NCBI GenBank assembly: GCA_022495005.1
Contig: JAGYXB010000056.1
Location: 62,001 to 126,000, forward strand
Reading direction: 5' to 3'
Length of the DNA stretch: 64,000 bases
DNA from: Rhyacophila brunnea
Taxonomy: Eukaryota; Arthropoda; Insecta; Trichoptera; Rhyacophilidae
The notes under the pieces were generated by a model. The model was not told where the DNA came from. It saw only the letters and a program-made list of their open reading frames with translations, and did not search any database. Every line of letters starts with the position of its first letter. The first letter of the stretch is position 1. This document shows, one piece after another, positions 1 through 11,088 of the stretch. A program made the position numbers and the translations under genes.

Positions 1-1750
1 TATAATATCTGATGAAAATTAGAATATAACCCTATTTTGTTCAAACACGGATAATATTATGGACCTCTATACAGTGGAGGTTTCTTAGCAGACAAATAAA
101 TACACATATGAAAAATTAAAGTCAATCTGACTCATAATTCTACAATCGAACCCACCTCCCACAAATCATTAGCGCAGTGCGCTTTTTCAATCACACGGAT
201 AAGGTAAGTATTGATAATAATTCTAGACAAAGCTCGTTTATCTTAATGACAGTACAGATTAATAAGATAGAAATGTGAAAGCCAGTCGCCATAAACCAAG
301 GTTTTGAAGACAGATACCGTATTACTTTATGACGGTCACGATAGAAACAGAAAACGCTTTGGGTGTTCTAAAATATTACCAATATTGAATACGTACCCGT
401 TTCGATAAACTTTAATGCATATTATAAGACAGGCGTAACAATTTAAAATTATATATTCTTGAACACGTGTTTAAGTTTATCCCATATTTATCCACACTTT
501 TAATCAAACATTGTTACAGTCTCATCCATAAGGCTACGACCTTCTCAATATTTTTGTGTTCCCTGAATCAGATCTTTATTCATTTTATAGAAACGGTACC
601 GTGTAAATTAGATAGAGCATCGACTACCACTTTAAAAACCGGCGAGTCTAAACATATCGCCTATAAAGCTGGCTAAAGAATTGATGATAAATTTAAAATT
701 GACCATAAAATTATAAAATGCATAAAAAATATTTCCAATAAATCATCCAACAAAATCATCAATGAGTTATGTATTAGGCGCACAGACCGAGAAATGGTAA
801 TGGCATTGCGTTTGTCAATTCAAACCGGTATTGCCGAAGAGAGGCAAACAAATAATATACTTGTCGCGTGGGCATTCAGGAATTCCATACGAGCGTGTTG
901 TAGTGAATGGCTCACGTGCTGCGGAAGGGGAAGGAGATGCGGTAAGGGTCGTCGGGAAGAGGGAAGGGAATGCATTCAATGGACAGAGGTTTTATTAATG
1001 AATACGGGATGCGGTAATAACGGAGTGCATCGAATGAAAATAGTGACTTTATTTTAAAGTTTGTAGTAGGAACTATGTTCAGTGTTCGCTGATTTTCCGG
1101 ACAATGGTACATATCAGGGGTTGGGAACTTGCGGCTTTATATGCCATTAAGTTGGGATTTTTAAATGAATCGAATTGTCGCAGTTAAATTAGGGTGAGTT
1201 AGGGTAAGTGCGTCTATGGGGTAAGAGCATCTAGGTTAAATAACTTTTTACTGCAATGAATGTAATTACTGCCGTCGATAGGAATCTATTACAAATACAT
1301 AAATGTATGCCAACACCCAAAGATGGCATCATAATAATGTTTGATGACGTGTCCAGTATGCAACTAAGAGTTTGACGTTCGTTTGAAGTCAAAAATCAAG
1401 TTGGACATGTTTTTTTCAATCGATCTGTATCTCAACAATCTTTCGTACTAAGAAGGTGATATTTGGTGTTCTTACTTTAGGTCTTACCTTTTATTTTGAT
1501 TACTACTTATATTATTCATTTTTTTACTTTATCTCCCTAACTGACAGTCACAAATTTAATAAAACACCACCGTCTTTTCAAGGATATTTTGACACGCTTG
1601 ACTATGCTTGCCAAGTCTTGAATGTACGTTAACTTTCCCGCTGACTGACCACAGCTAATAGGTATAGACTTATTAATTGGATAATATATTGAAAATCATA
1701 ATATAAAACTTAAATTAGCATTTAACTCCATTTAGTTAACGCCTCTAACA
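1..1750. other. AT-rich DNA, no recognised feature
   Basis: Only short open frames without recognisable domains are present, and stops are frequent in all frames. A purine-rich, GC-richer patch lies near 895-975. I see no terminal inverted repeats, tRNA-like boxes or transposase motifs here. Confidence 0.5.
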
Positions 1751-1764
1751 GGTTCTTCTAATTA

Positions 1765-2190
1765 ACTAATAATTACAAGATAAAAAGAACTTTTTATATA
1801 CAACGTTTTTAAATTTTCTTTGACAAGCTTAAACGATCAAAAGAAATTGTATTTGATAGAAATAATACTGAAATGTCATTTTGACACTCATATTGATTTC
1901 CATAGTAACGCACGTATATATTAATAATTTAGTTGTTAGGACCCTAGCAACCAATAATAGTGGATTGGATTACGGATTTCTTCCGAAATAACTTTTCATA
2001 CAAAACAGAATTAACTGAAAATAAATTTAATTCTACTTAAAGATAGCTAAAAGTATTTTAAAAATGCATTGGCATCGTGTTCTGATATATTCTAAAAGTT
2101 TTAAATGTTTAGCTAGTCGGGAAGTTAGTTAAAAATCGAATGCAAGATTTGTACCGGACAAATAAGAATACGACCTAATAAAAACGTTGT
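1765..2190 (+). repeat. ~430-bp interspersed repeat, copy 1
   Basis: This begins at ACAAGATAAAAAGAAC and runs through a conserved block (GCACGTATATATTAATAATT, then TAGCAACCAATAATAG) to GGAAGTTAGTTAAAAATCGA and its tail. Near-identical copies lie at 20637-21130 (same strand) and 24298-24710 (opposite strand). The three copies differ in a small palindromic stretch around the TAGGACC/AGCAACC motif, where a hairpin seems to have lost or gained about 10 bases. It encodes no protein and I cannot assign a class; a non-autonomous DNA element is the best guess. Confidence 0.7.
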
Positions 2191-2349
2191 AAAAAAAAAT
2201 GTGGAATTGAATGAGTTCTCAGAAGATAAAATTGTAATGCCTTTAATTTGACGCGAAGAAAAATATCCAATTGAAATATAAAAAATATGTTTTTGACGAT
2301 TCTATCAGTATTGACCAAAGGGCCCGGGTGCTTTGTGAAGGTTAAAATA

Positions 2350-2740
2350 GTGTGTATTTTAAACTATCGCGATAATAACTATACCTACCGTCAAAAGTGC
2401 TGACTGTCTCGCCAATCCCATTCGCCAAGCGAAAGGGAGCCGCGTTTTTGTCATTGTATGGTATTGTTTGACTGGTTGTGAAAATTGGTAATCGTCAAAA
2501 TGATCTATGTAGCGTATTTTTTCCAGCAAGTTCGCCATTATCGTTCTACTGCGCATGCGCATACGTAACGCAAGTTTCAACTATCGCTTGAAAATTCAGA
2601 ATCCGATAAGCTTTTTTGATCTATGCATGCAGTCTTGCAACATTCACGTTAATATGTGTTTACATTAATTATATTAAATTTTATCGTTATGGTCGCGACA
2701 ATATGTACTGCCGCCAGTAAATCCATGCAAGTGTAATCGG
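2350..2740 (-). mobile_element. MITE with ACACGTGCATGGATTTACTG ends, copy 1
   Basis: This matches the repeat copies at 29131-29524 and 39988-40294. It shares the internal blocks ATCGCGATAATAACT and GTGCTGACTGTCTCGCCAAT and the terminal motif AGTAAATCCATGCA. The left end has decayed. There is no coding capacity. The family carries inverted ends of about 20 bp, typical of a MITE mobilised by another element's transposase. Confidence 0.65.
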
Positions 2741-2775
2741 GCTGAAGTGTATATTATAATATATAAACATATTAG

Positions 2776-3177
2776 CATGGCCCCCATAAGGGGGGCTGAC
2801 AGGGCTCCAGCCTGGGGGCCCGGGGTCAGGAAGGGCCAGGCGTCACGAGTCGACCAGGTAAGTGAGATAAACACAGATCACAAATTTGCTTTAATAGTAA
2901 AAAAAATCGTCTGAGTTGCTATTTTACTTCAGGTGATATTAATAATTCAATATATTTGGTTGTACGATGCAATTTTTAATTGTTTGCCGATACTCGACAA
3001 CTCCATAATTCAAATGGATGTAGATGTAGGTACATATTAAAAATACAAAAAAATCGCTAAAAATACACCTTGGAAAACGCTACTGCAGCGTGTCACACTG
3101 CCTTTACCCTTAGCGATAGGTAGGGGGGCCGTCAAACATCCTAGCCTGGGGGCGCACTTCAGGATGTGGCGGCCATA
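2776..3177 (+). mobile_element. CATGGCCCCC-ended MITE, copy 1 (402 bp)
   Basis: The left end is CATGGCCCCCATAAG and the right end GTGGCGGCCATA. The flanks CATATTAG (2768-2775) and CATATAAG (3178-3185) match at 7 of 8 bases, consistent with an 8-bp TSD as made by hAT transposases. The interior has a GC-rich terminal block and an AT-rich core with no coding potential. Sister copies lie at 21579-22092, 30855-31089, 37352-37756 and 40628-41035. Confidence 0.75.
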
Positions 3178-3185
3178 CATATAAG

Positions 3186-4149
3186 TATATGGTTGCGGCA
3201 TATTGCGGTGGCCGTGATCCTTACTTCCCACCCCCTTCAAATCCCAGTATTATTGTTACAAGATCAAGTGACCAGCAGTCACAGGTCATGAGAGACCGTG
3301 ACGCGAATAATAAAATTTAGTTATTTCAAAACCGTCGTCGCGCGTGGGTCAGCTCAAGAATACCGCTGGTGCGTATTGCCGTACAGAGTTATTATACATA
3401 CAGACTGATTCAGAAGTAGTTCGTGGACCCCGGCCGGGTCAGCTTGATATAGTGTGCCCGCCGTTCAAGGTGATACCGGCTCTCATCATTCATAATATAC
3501 AATCACTCATCATCATTCATCAACCTCATTATCATCCATAAACAGTGTCCCGATAAACAAACAATACCATGCGAGTGATAGTACAACCAGACCACGGAGC
3601 CATCACCCACATCATAAAAGGTCAGTGTCTGGCATCCTGTTAAATCGCCCCCACCCTTAGATCCGGAATTCACATCATCCTTAAAATTATACAGAACGTT
3701 GCTAAAAGCGTCACCAGTATATATAAAATAAACAAGAGTAAATAAGGGTCACCCAAGACCTGCTAGTGGGTGGCTAGTGTCGTATTCCATTACATTTATC
3801 TCACATGACCCAGGGGACAGAGAAACCGACAAAGCCGAGTCGAATTCTCGAGAGTTATCAGGCGAACATGAAATGTTGACATTATTTACAATCGGAACCG
3901 GTTGAGTTTCCTTCGTCCAGCCGAGGGATGCTTCGCTTTTTTTCTTCCATAATTCATATCACCAAATATATTTATGATAGGTACAGCCCGAAGTCCGAAA
4001 CGTACTTGAATAATATTGCCATTCACTGCAACCCAATGGTACATTATAAAGTGGAGATGACCGTCTGTTGGACAAAGATAAACGATTGGTAAACTAAAAT
4101 AACGACAATAAACACAATATGGACAGTGAGTCACTGAGAGTGAGTGAGT
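3186..4149. other. no recognised feature
   Basis: This is mixed-composition DNA with short frames only. I find no repeat shared with the rest of the window, no TIR and no domain. Confidence 0.4.
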
Positions 4150-4665
4150 TATACCACCGCCATCTTTAGATTAATAAAGCCTGAGAATAACTTTTTACAC
4201 AAGCAACGAGTGGTCCACTTTTCAGCTATCAAAATCAGATCCGTGATTGCTTGACATATTGATTCGCCCTTTCTCGTTTGAAAATGAATTATAAAAAAAA
4301 TTCAAATCAAATATATTAACTATCAGTGTTATTTATAAATTATATACTTACATTCCTGTTATTCATCAGCTGTCAAAGTCAGACTGACAAAAACCGATGG
4401 TACCTAATATCGATTTCCAAAAAATATATAACATTGATCTACGCATTAGGTACATTTGTAGAAGGTGTGTTAATGCTAGTGAATCATTTATCATGTAACT
4501 TATCTATTCAAATTAAACCATTTCCTCTGTGAACACGACAGACGCGTCAGTATGAGCACTCCATAGAACAATGACAGTTCATACATAGACAATAACGGGA
4601 GGGGCGGAAAAAATAGGACCACTCGTTGTAAATGTATCGGCTTTCTATTTGTCGGCAATGGTTAT
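4150..4665 (-). mobile_element. non-autonomous repeat with ACGAGTGGTCC motifs, copy 1
   Basis: The inverted motifs AACGAGTGGTCCAC (near 4206) and GGACCACTCGTTG (near 4616) bracket an AT-rich interior. The whole stretch is the reverse complement of 31105-31575, including the flanking blocks around TTTATTAATCTAAAGATGG and GCCGATACATT. It has no coding capacity. It is probably a MITE whose true ends extend slightly beyond the ACGAGTGG motifs. Confidence 0.6.
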
Positions 4666-4922
4666 ACACATAGTCAAGTAGTTTATGTATAGGTTTTCAT
4701 TGCACGACGCCCTAAATAGTATTTTCGAAAAAAAATATAGAACCTACGCTATAATGACGTGATTCATTTTAGCTTTTCTAAGCTGTTATAAAACATTATT
4801 AGATATAAAATATGAATCAATATATAAATGTATATCCGACCGAATTCACAGAGTATTAATAATGATACGTCATATTATAGCAAAGAATGTTTTTATGTAA
4901 ATAATAAGGCATATTTTTAGTA

Positions 4923-5160
4923 AACTATTTCTTTTATTCAACGAATTCGCGAATTTAACGCAATTCGATAAGCATTTCATATTACAAATTACAAGTACTA
5001 GTTAAAATTGTCGTGATTCAGTAAGATTTCCGTAGCTTAATTGAAAAAGAATACTGGCGCGAATCCAGCAGACACAGGTTCAAGACCCGTCGGGTGTCGT
5101 ATTTTTTATATATATGCGTGAGATGTTTTCAAATTATGTATATTTAGGATATTTTTACAG
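4923..5160 (+). repeat. tRNA-derived SINE-like repeat, family S1
   Basis: An upstream leader (CTTTTATTCAACGAAT) is followed at about 5031-5100 by a tRNA-like module. A-box-like TAGCTTAATTG and B-box-like GGTTCAAGACCC are separated roughly as in a RNA polymerase III promoter. A T-rich run and a tail containing TTTTCAAATTATGTAT follow. It is not a working tRNA because the stems do not close. Related copies are at 21172-21425 and 63687-64000. Confidence 0.7.
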
Positions 5161-6171
5161 CTGATTATACTAGATTTATAGTGTTATTTTAAGAACTAGC
5201 TATATTCCCACAACATTATAGACTTGTAAGAGGATGTAGTAACATGAATAATTGTAATTTTTCATATCATAAAATCGATAGTTTATGATGTTTTTGTGGA
5301 AAATCCGCTATTTAGGGGACCTACATATTCTCCCCCCGACCCTTCATTAATTAATTGAATTCATAAAGTATTTTAATAAGATTACATCGTTAATTACTAA
5401 TTTTGGATAATTATAACAGCCTGATTAAAACGTGCTATATTGAATATTTGTCCGTGGTTGTCCATTCAGATGTGTATTAATATCCAATTTCGACTACATG
5501 CGTACCTGTTGACTGCAATAATCGTTTTAAAAAATCAAATATACGAATGAACACGAACATGAATACGAGCAAATGAAATATACGAATCTATCATTGTAAG
5601 CGTGCATCAGACTGATTGAAAGATTATTATCAAATTAATTCAGTTTTAAGATAAAGTGAAAAAACTGTATAACTTCCTTGTTATATTTTATTATTTATTA
5701 AACTTAAATTAAAAGTTATCTTACGTGTATATATAATATTAATTAGATTCACAATTCACTCCACTTAAATATAGTTGTGCAAAGAAAAAATATATAAATA
5801 TAAATAATATTCTTTGTCAACTGTTTGTGATAATGATCTTTCTTTTGAATTTCAATGTTTTCTTTCTGAGGTCGTTTGGACAATGATTTTTATTTATTTT
5901 TTCCAAGTATGCCATTTAATAGCTTACAAAATTCTACACGCAAGATGGTATCATTAACTCATTTTGCGATTTTTGTGGACAGTGATCTTTCTTTCCGCTT
6001 ACACTTCATATATAATAAATGACCATTTGCCTTCGATTTTCAATATATTCTCAAAACATACAAACGCGGATACCCATCGATTTATACATTCGGTACGATT
6101 CCCCGCGACACGGTATATTATTATTTCTGCACTAAAACGTTACCTATAAAATGGGAACCGCTGACAATATA
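5161..6171. other. AT-rich DNA, no recognised feature
   Basis: No repeat shared with other parts of the window, no TIR pair and no recognisable protein motif was found. Frames are short. Confidence 0.45.
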
Positions 6172-6179
6172 GCATATGT

Positions 6180-6871
6180 CAGGGTTGGCGAACCTTTTTA
6201 CGTACGCTTGTCAAAATTTCCCAAATATTATTTTTTAACTGTCTGACGTGCCGAGCAATCAGTTATAACGAAAAAAATAGTTTTTAAAAATTCTATTTAA
6301 AAAAAAAATGACGATGTTCTAGATACCATTCACAGAACATAGCACACATATAGATTTATCACTTTTCAATTACGCCATACATTTCAGTCCCACCAATTTT
6401 GAAACTATCTCCCAGAATTAGTACTACTAGTTTCACCGAGTTTTTTTTTCCTTATTTGGTGCAGTCATTTTTAGTAGATAGAAATGAAATTGTTTGTTAA
6501 TGTATTAATTAGTTTGGTTATTTACACACAAATTGACACCAGAATTGCTCCTATCAGATGAGGCATTCTCTCGCTACAGTGGTCTCAAGCATTGTACCTA
6601 AATCGATCAAAATTAGAGGTTCGCGGCGCGGTATTCCGCACCGCCTGGTGACGTTAGTGCGATAATATTATATGTGACGCATAAAATCTAAGAACCGACC
6701 TATGCAATTATATTATATTTAAATGAAACGTAATGCTTAATCTTGAAAAGTATTTGCCTTCTATATTTTATACGATCTGTCCATTCATTATTATTATTAT
6801 TATAGTATTTTTTTCTCTTCAAACGCGTGCCATGCAAAATCATCTCGCGTGCCATAGGTTCGCCACCACTG
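6180..6871. mobile_element. non-autonomous hAT element (692 bp)
   Basis: The left end is CAGGGTTGGCGAACCTTTTT and the right end, read in reverse, is CAGTGGTGGCGAACCTATGG, an imperfect TIR. Flanks GCATATGT (6172-6179) and GTCTATGT (6872-6879) match at 6 of 8, a diverged 8-bp hAT-type TSD. Subterminal words CGTGCCATAGGTTCGCC and CAAAATTTCCCAAAT recur in the related element at 51961-52582. No transposase remains. Confidence 0.85.
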
Positions 6872-6879
6872 GTCTATGT

Positions 6880-7560
6880 TATAATATTTACGTGGGCTAT
6901 AAAGCTTTGGCTTCCCACAAAAGCCGACAATTTGTTAACTTGATAAAACTCTTTTCACGAGCTGAAAATGTATCTCGTATCAAATTTAAGTGGGTAATTA
7001 AATTAGATCCGCCGATAAATGAAAATAATAAAAAATGTGTGCAATAGCTTCGGTCACTAAACCCAAAATAACTGTTTCTATCCATTTCATTGTCACGGAT
7101 AATAAAATTTGTCGAAAAAAAAGTATTATTCTCCATTGTTTTGAATTGAATTCATTTGTTTTTATTGCTAAACATTTTGAAATCATTCCTGCCATCTAAA
7201 TTTGGAAGTGGGTATCAAAAATGTGCAGTTAATTTAAAACGCAGTTCCAATAATAGGCATTGTTTGAAATCATCTGATTTTAAATTGTTCAGTTGGTATC
7301 GAATCGACTATTTACCAAAAATATATCGAATTAATGTTGCATTACATCAAGGACCTCTACATAAATTATTTTAATAAAATGGTTATATTTTCGGAATACT
7401 TACAGTATAAAGTAGATGGTCAACTGTATGAAATAATTTTCTTGGTTTTTGGCACAGTTCAGTGTTATATAATTTCGATAATATCATCTCATAAACAAAT
7501 ATCATAGGTACATACTTTGGGGCTCAATAAAGGAGAGGTGGTGAGATGATAAATGCAGCA
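6880..7560. other. AT-rich DNA, no recognised feature
   Basis: Only short, unrecognised frames are present on both strands. I see no shared repeat. Confidence 0.4.
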
Positions 7561-7569
7561 GTGGTGTAT

Positions 7570-7655
7570 ATGGATGTAGATGTTTATTGTATTTTCGAAT
7601 TTTATTCGATTGCGTGTCGCCCAGTTGCCCTGGCGCCAAATCGTCGTAGACCCGA
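7570..7655 (-). mobile_element. fragment of the GGGTCTAGGACGATTTGGC element family
   Basis: Read on the minus strand this begins GGGTCTACGACGATTTGGCG and continues through a CAACTGGGCG block and an ATTCGAAAATA stretch, matching the left end of the element at 49713-50074. The opposite end is not recognisable, so only one terminus survives. Confidence 0.65.
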
Positions 7656-7659
7656 GCAC

Positions 7660-8450
7660 TGTGATTAATTGTATCTCAGTAAATTCAGTCAAATTACACT
7701 TGAGTACGTGACGACCTCCGTCTTAGTCATCTGCTCCTGAGACATTGCCATGCATAAACAATTGCTGATTCTTCAAACCAAACGTAGAGCCTCGTGATAG
7801 GCTCGATGAAGACCTAGTGTGGTGCGGAGCGGGTTGGTTTGGAGAGAGGTTTGGAGAGTTTTGAGAGTATTAGATAGTCTATCTATACGAAGTCAGATGG
7901 CTAAATCGGACTCTATGTTTTTACTTATGTAACATTGTCTCTGCGTATCTATGACGTATGTAACATACGTAAATCAATTAATCATTTAGTTTAACTATGA
8001 ATTCACGTCATTTTCCTTTAATTTATATTTTTATAATAATTAATGTTATTATCAGAACACAGCTCAACAACACCACTAACCAAAAATATAAGCCGATAAA
8101 ATTAAAATGCCACCGAGGATTGAAAAATGTTATATCGTATTGACAAAATTGATATTTATTAGGTTGTAGTGATGTATCTATAGTCTAAGGTAGTGGTACA
8201 TCACTAAATTCTATTTGCCACTGAGCGAACGAAATGAAAGCTGGATAGCATTATATTATATTATTATTCTAACTATAATGTCAGCCTAATTCGGATCGAG
8301 CACCTATGCGATTGATGCGGATTCATGTCCCATTCGGCCATTTTTTTCTTGCATTTTTTAAAAATGCGTGTTTCAAAGGTACTTATAAAATATTCTTGAA
8401 TCATGATGTTACGAGAATTATTTTTGACCATGCATAAAATATCGCATAAA
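7660..8450. other. no recognised feature
   Basis: This stretch has short frames only. A GC-richer patch near 7700-7860 has no repeat partner in the window. Confidence 0.4.
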
Positions 8451-8452
8451 GA

Positions 8453-8810
8453 ATTCAAATTCAAATATATTTATTTTACATTTATAATGAACATAACAAA
8501 TTATAAATTCAAAGCGTTCACGACGTGACATAAAATAAATGTTAACAATTTTTAAAATAAAAATACAGAGAAATGTGAGTTAATAAAACAATAAGTAATA
8601 AAATAAGAAAAGAAATAAAATAAAATAACAAAAATAAAATAAAAATAGATGGAAGCATACATAGTGAACTATTGATAGACCCCATCTTAAAAACTTATAA
8701 AACAACGTCCACCTAAATTCACCCTCGCGTATGCGGAATATATCAGTATAGAATGCACCACTGTGCCCTTTTTAACAAACTTTAGTTGGTAATAATTATT
8801 GTTAATCTAT
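8453..8810 (-). mobile_element. LINE 3' end fragment (Jockey-like tail), copy 1
   Basis: The minus strand ends in the simple tail AAATATATTTGAATTTGAAT, as many insect Jockey/I-group LINEs do. It shares the blocks around CATGGAAGC, TTATAAA..GTCCACCT and CGTATG..GGAATATATCA with 46331-46760 and the inverse copy at 61180-61612. It is 5'-truncated and non-coding here. The clade call rests on the tail type only. Confidence 0.6.
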
Positions 8811-9258
8811 ACTAAATTTACTTACACGACATTCGAGATAGTATGTACATAATAATCTAATTCCGTAATTTCTAAAACAAACACATTAAAACTATAATGG
8901 TTCACCTTAGTTAATAAATGATATACTTATCACAATATTCATCCATTAATTAAATATACCAATATTTTATAAGTAATTTTAAAGTTCTGTTTCGCGGTTC
9001 GTCGACCGAAAATAATTTCTAATAAATCTTGTGAGGAACTTTTTACATTTGAAAGATTTTCGGAATAATGACAAAAGTTTTTTTTATGATTCAGCACAAA
9101 AAAGTTGCCAATAATAACTCAACGCTAAATTTTATGATGGCTATTATAAAATGGAGGTGAGGTAATTTATTTTTGTGGCTTAATTCAACGTAGCTCGGTG
9201 GGCACTAGGTATCAGTAATTGCAGTTTTTGTCTCCACGATAATGCGAGTGTAAAGTAA

Positions 9259-9402
9259 AGTCTGTCTTCTATAAGCTGGCGTGCGGTTTCCCCCCCGCTT
9301 CAGCAGCCATCTCGTTCCTTCCATTGAAAACTTGCAACAGTTGAACGCGATGGCACAATGCTTTCCGTGTGACGTGTACGCCAGCTTATAGAATACAGAC
9401 TC
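9259..9402. mobile_element. 144-bp inverted-repeat MITE
   Basis: The left arm AGTCTGTCTTCTATAAGCTG and the inverse of the right arm AGTCTGTATTCTATAAGCTG match at 19 of 20 bases, followed by GCGT in both. About 96 bp separate the arms. The TSD is unclear. The young-looking arms suggest either a short MITE or a local inverted duplication. Confidence 0.65.
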
Positions 9403-9423
9403 TATGTAGTATGTAATCACTAA

Positions 9424-9490
9424 TCAGCGTTGCCAGCCGTCCCGCTTTTTAAGCAAAAATAGATTGTCCCACATGGGACAGGTAAATTCA
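9424..9490. mobile_element. possible hAT terminal fragment
   Basis: The sequence CAGCGTTGCCAGCCGTCCCG followed by TTTTTAAGC and a GTCCCACATGGGAC palindrome resembles the GTTGCCA..GTCCCGC ends of some insect hAT MITEs. No opposite end was found. Confidence 0.35.
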
Positions 9491-10014
9491 TGATTATTCA
9501 ACAAATATAAATAATTAACTATTTTTTTTATTCAACTAATAATTCACAAGATTTAAGAATATACCATTCTAATCTAACACTTCTGAGAAAATATATGAAT
9601 ACGTGTATTAAATAAGGCTATAAGTACCAAAAAGTAGTATTGCCTGTAGTTACAAAATACCGAGTCATTGCAGTAAAATTTCATGAAACAGACCTTTTGA
9701 AAAATGTAGTTTTACAGTGTGAAGCAATCACGGCAGCTTCTATAATTTTAGGTATTAAGAACTCGCAAGTGTCAACACGTCATCGTCAGCTATTTTATAT
9801 TGAATGCCGTTGACCACTGCAGTGCTACTTACACCATTATAAATAAAAACGCCAACGGACTTACAACGTCGACAGGTTTAATTATTTTGCTGTATTTTTT
9901 TTGACTTGCTTGAGGCACTTAGACTATAGTTGAAGTTATTGGCGTTGGTATGTAGAACATTTTTCTATAAAAATGTCAGTTTTTATTATTTTGGTACTTA
10001 GCGCCTTAATTAAT

Positions 10015-10140
10015 ACACGTCTTCATATTATAACCAATAGAAAAAATCTTTTTGAAGAAAGTCAGGATTCGAGCCTGCATCTCTCGGGTACCTACATCAC
10101 GGATCACTCCAAGATTTTTTGTTTGTAAATTACTTGAACT
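10015..10140 (-). repeat. tRNA-derived SINE-like repeat, family S2 (inverted copy)
   Basis: The minus strand carries a CATCTCTCGGGTACC-type tRNA-like body and GGTTATAA downstream, the reverse of the adjacent copy at 10157-10575. Its B-box region reads GGCTCGAATCC. A leader fragment of the same type lies at about 9520-9580 on the plus strand. Two copies in inverted orientation therefore lie side by side. Confidence 0.6.
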
Positions 10141-10156
10141 TGCTAATAATTTTTAA

Positions 10157-10575
10157 TTAACTATTTTTTGTATTAAACGAATAATTCACAAGATTTAAGA
10201 ATGTAACATTCTAATTATTGAACATACATAATTTTGTTAAAAAAACTTACGAAAAATATTGGAGGGATCCGTGACGTCGGTTAGTAATTAAAGTAATAGG
10301 TACCTACTTTGATTTAAAATACAAAAGCCGATCGCCAAATAGTAGCTCAATTTGGGAAGCGCTTCAGTGAGTATCGAAAGGCCAATATGTAGTTAAAATT
10401 TGTCTTAATTAATTATGGCTCCTTTAGCATAGTGGACTATGTGCGTGGGCGCGATACCCGAGAGATGCAGGTTTGATTACTGCGGGGTGTCTTACTTTTT
10501 ACAAAAAGATTTTTTCCATTGGTTATAATACATTTTCTCAGAAGTGTTTTCAAAATTATGTACTTTGTTAAATAT
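10157..10575 (+). repeat. tRNA-derived SINE-like repeat, family S2
   Basis: The leader AACGAATAATTCACAAGATT is shared with family S1. It is followed by a spacer and a tRNA-like body at about 10420-10495: TAGCATAGTGG as A-box region and GGTTTGATTAC as decayed B-box. The tail has TTGGTTATAATACATTTTCT and then CAAAATTATGTAC. The leader word ACATACATAATTTTG and the tail word CAAAATTATGTAC are inverted relative to each other. Confidence 0.65.
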
Positions 10576-10774
10576 AAATAAGACGTTTAGGTTAAGAGTA
10601 ATGGGGGAGTAGACATGGACTTGACGAATGAAGAATTTAACTCGCTAAAACCTTTTATTGATGTGATTGCAAAAAAATCTAAAGACTCAGCAGCACAGAA
10701 ATTGTATCCATTATTCAAGTTATTCCCGGAAAAGGAGACTAAAAATATTTTCAGGCTAATTTCATTTATTTTAA

Positions 10775-11084
10775 GGCTATACTTCAGTTGAGGCATGATT
10801 TAAAAAGATCGTGGCTAGGCGATGCGCGAATTGTGCAAATGACGCGTGCCGAACGAAATATAATTTGTCATAAAAAACCAACATGCGTCCATTTAATGTT
10901 ATGTTTATTGTTATATTACTAATAATAATAGTATATTCATTGACATGTTTTCTTTTTTAAGTACATACGTAAAGTTTTTTAGTCAGTTTCGACGCCATGA
11001 TAAAACAAATCGACGTGCGACACCTCGACTATTCGTCTGCAACCTACTGTTGAAAAGTATTTGCCGTTTCACTGAAGTACGCTC
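10775..11084. mobile_element. TTAA-flanked MITE, copy 1 (310 bp)
   Basis: The ends are GGCTATACTTCAGTTGAGGC and CACTGAAGTACGCTC, directly flanked by TTAA on both sides (10771-10774 and 11085-11088). The same arrangement holds in all three copies in the window. TTAA duplications are typical of piggyBac (also Sola3) transposases. The interior is non-coding. Confidence 0.8.
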
Positions 11085-11088
11085 TTAA

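Noticed and set aside
794..1057. 87-codon frame in a GC-richer patch
   Set aside because: It overlaps an open frame on the opposite strand, has no domain and no repeat support; its length is within chance.
5031..5100. possible tRNA gene
   Set aside because: A- and B-box words exist but stems do not close, and the same sequence recurs as part of a longer dispersed repeat.
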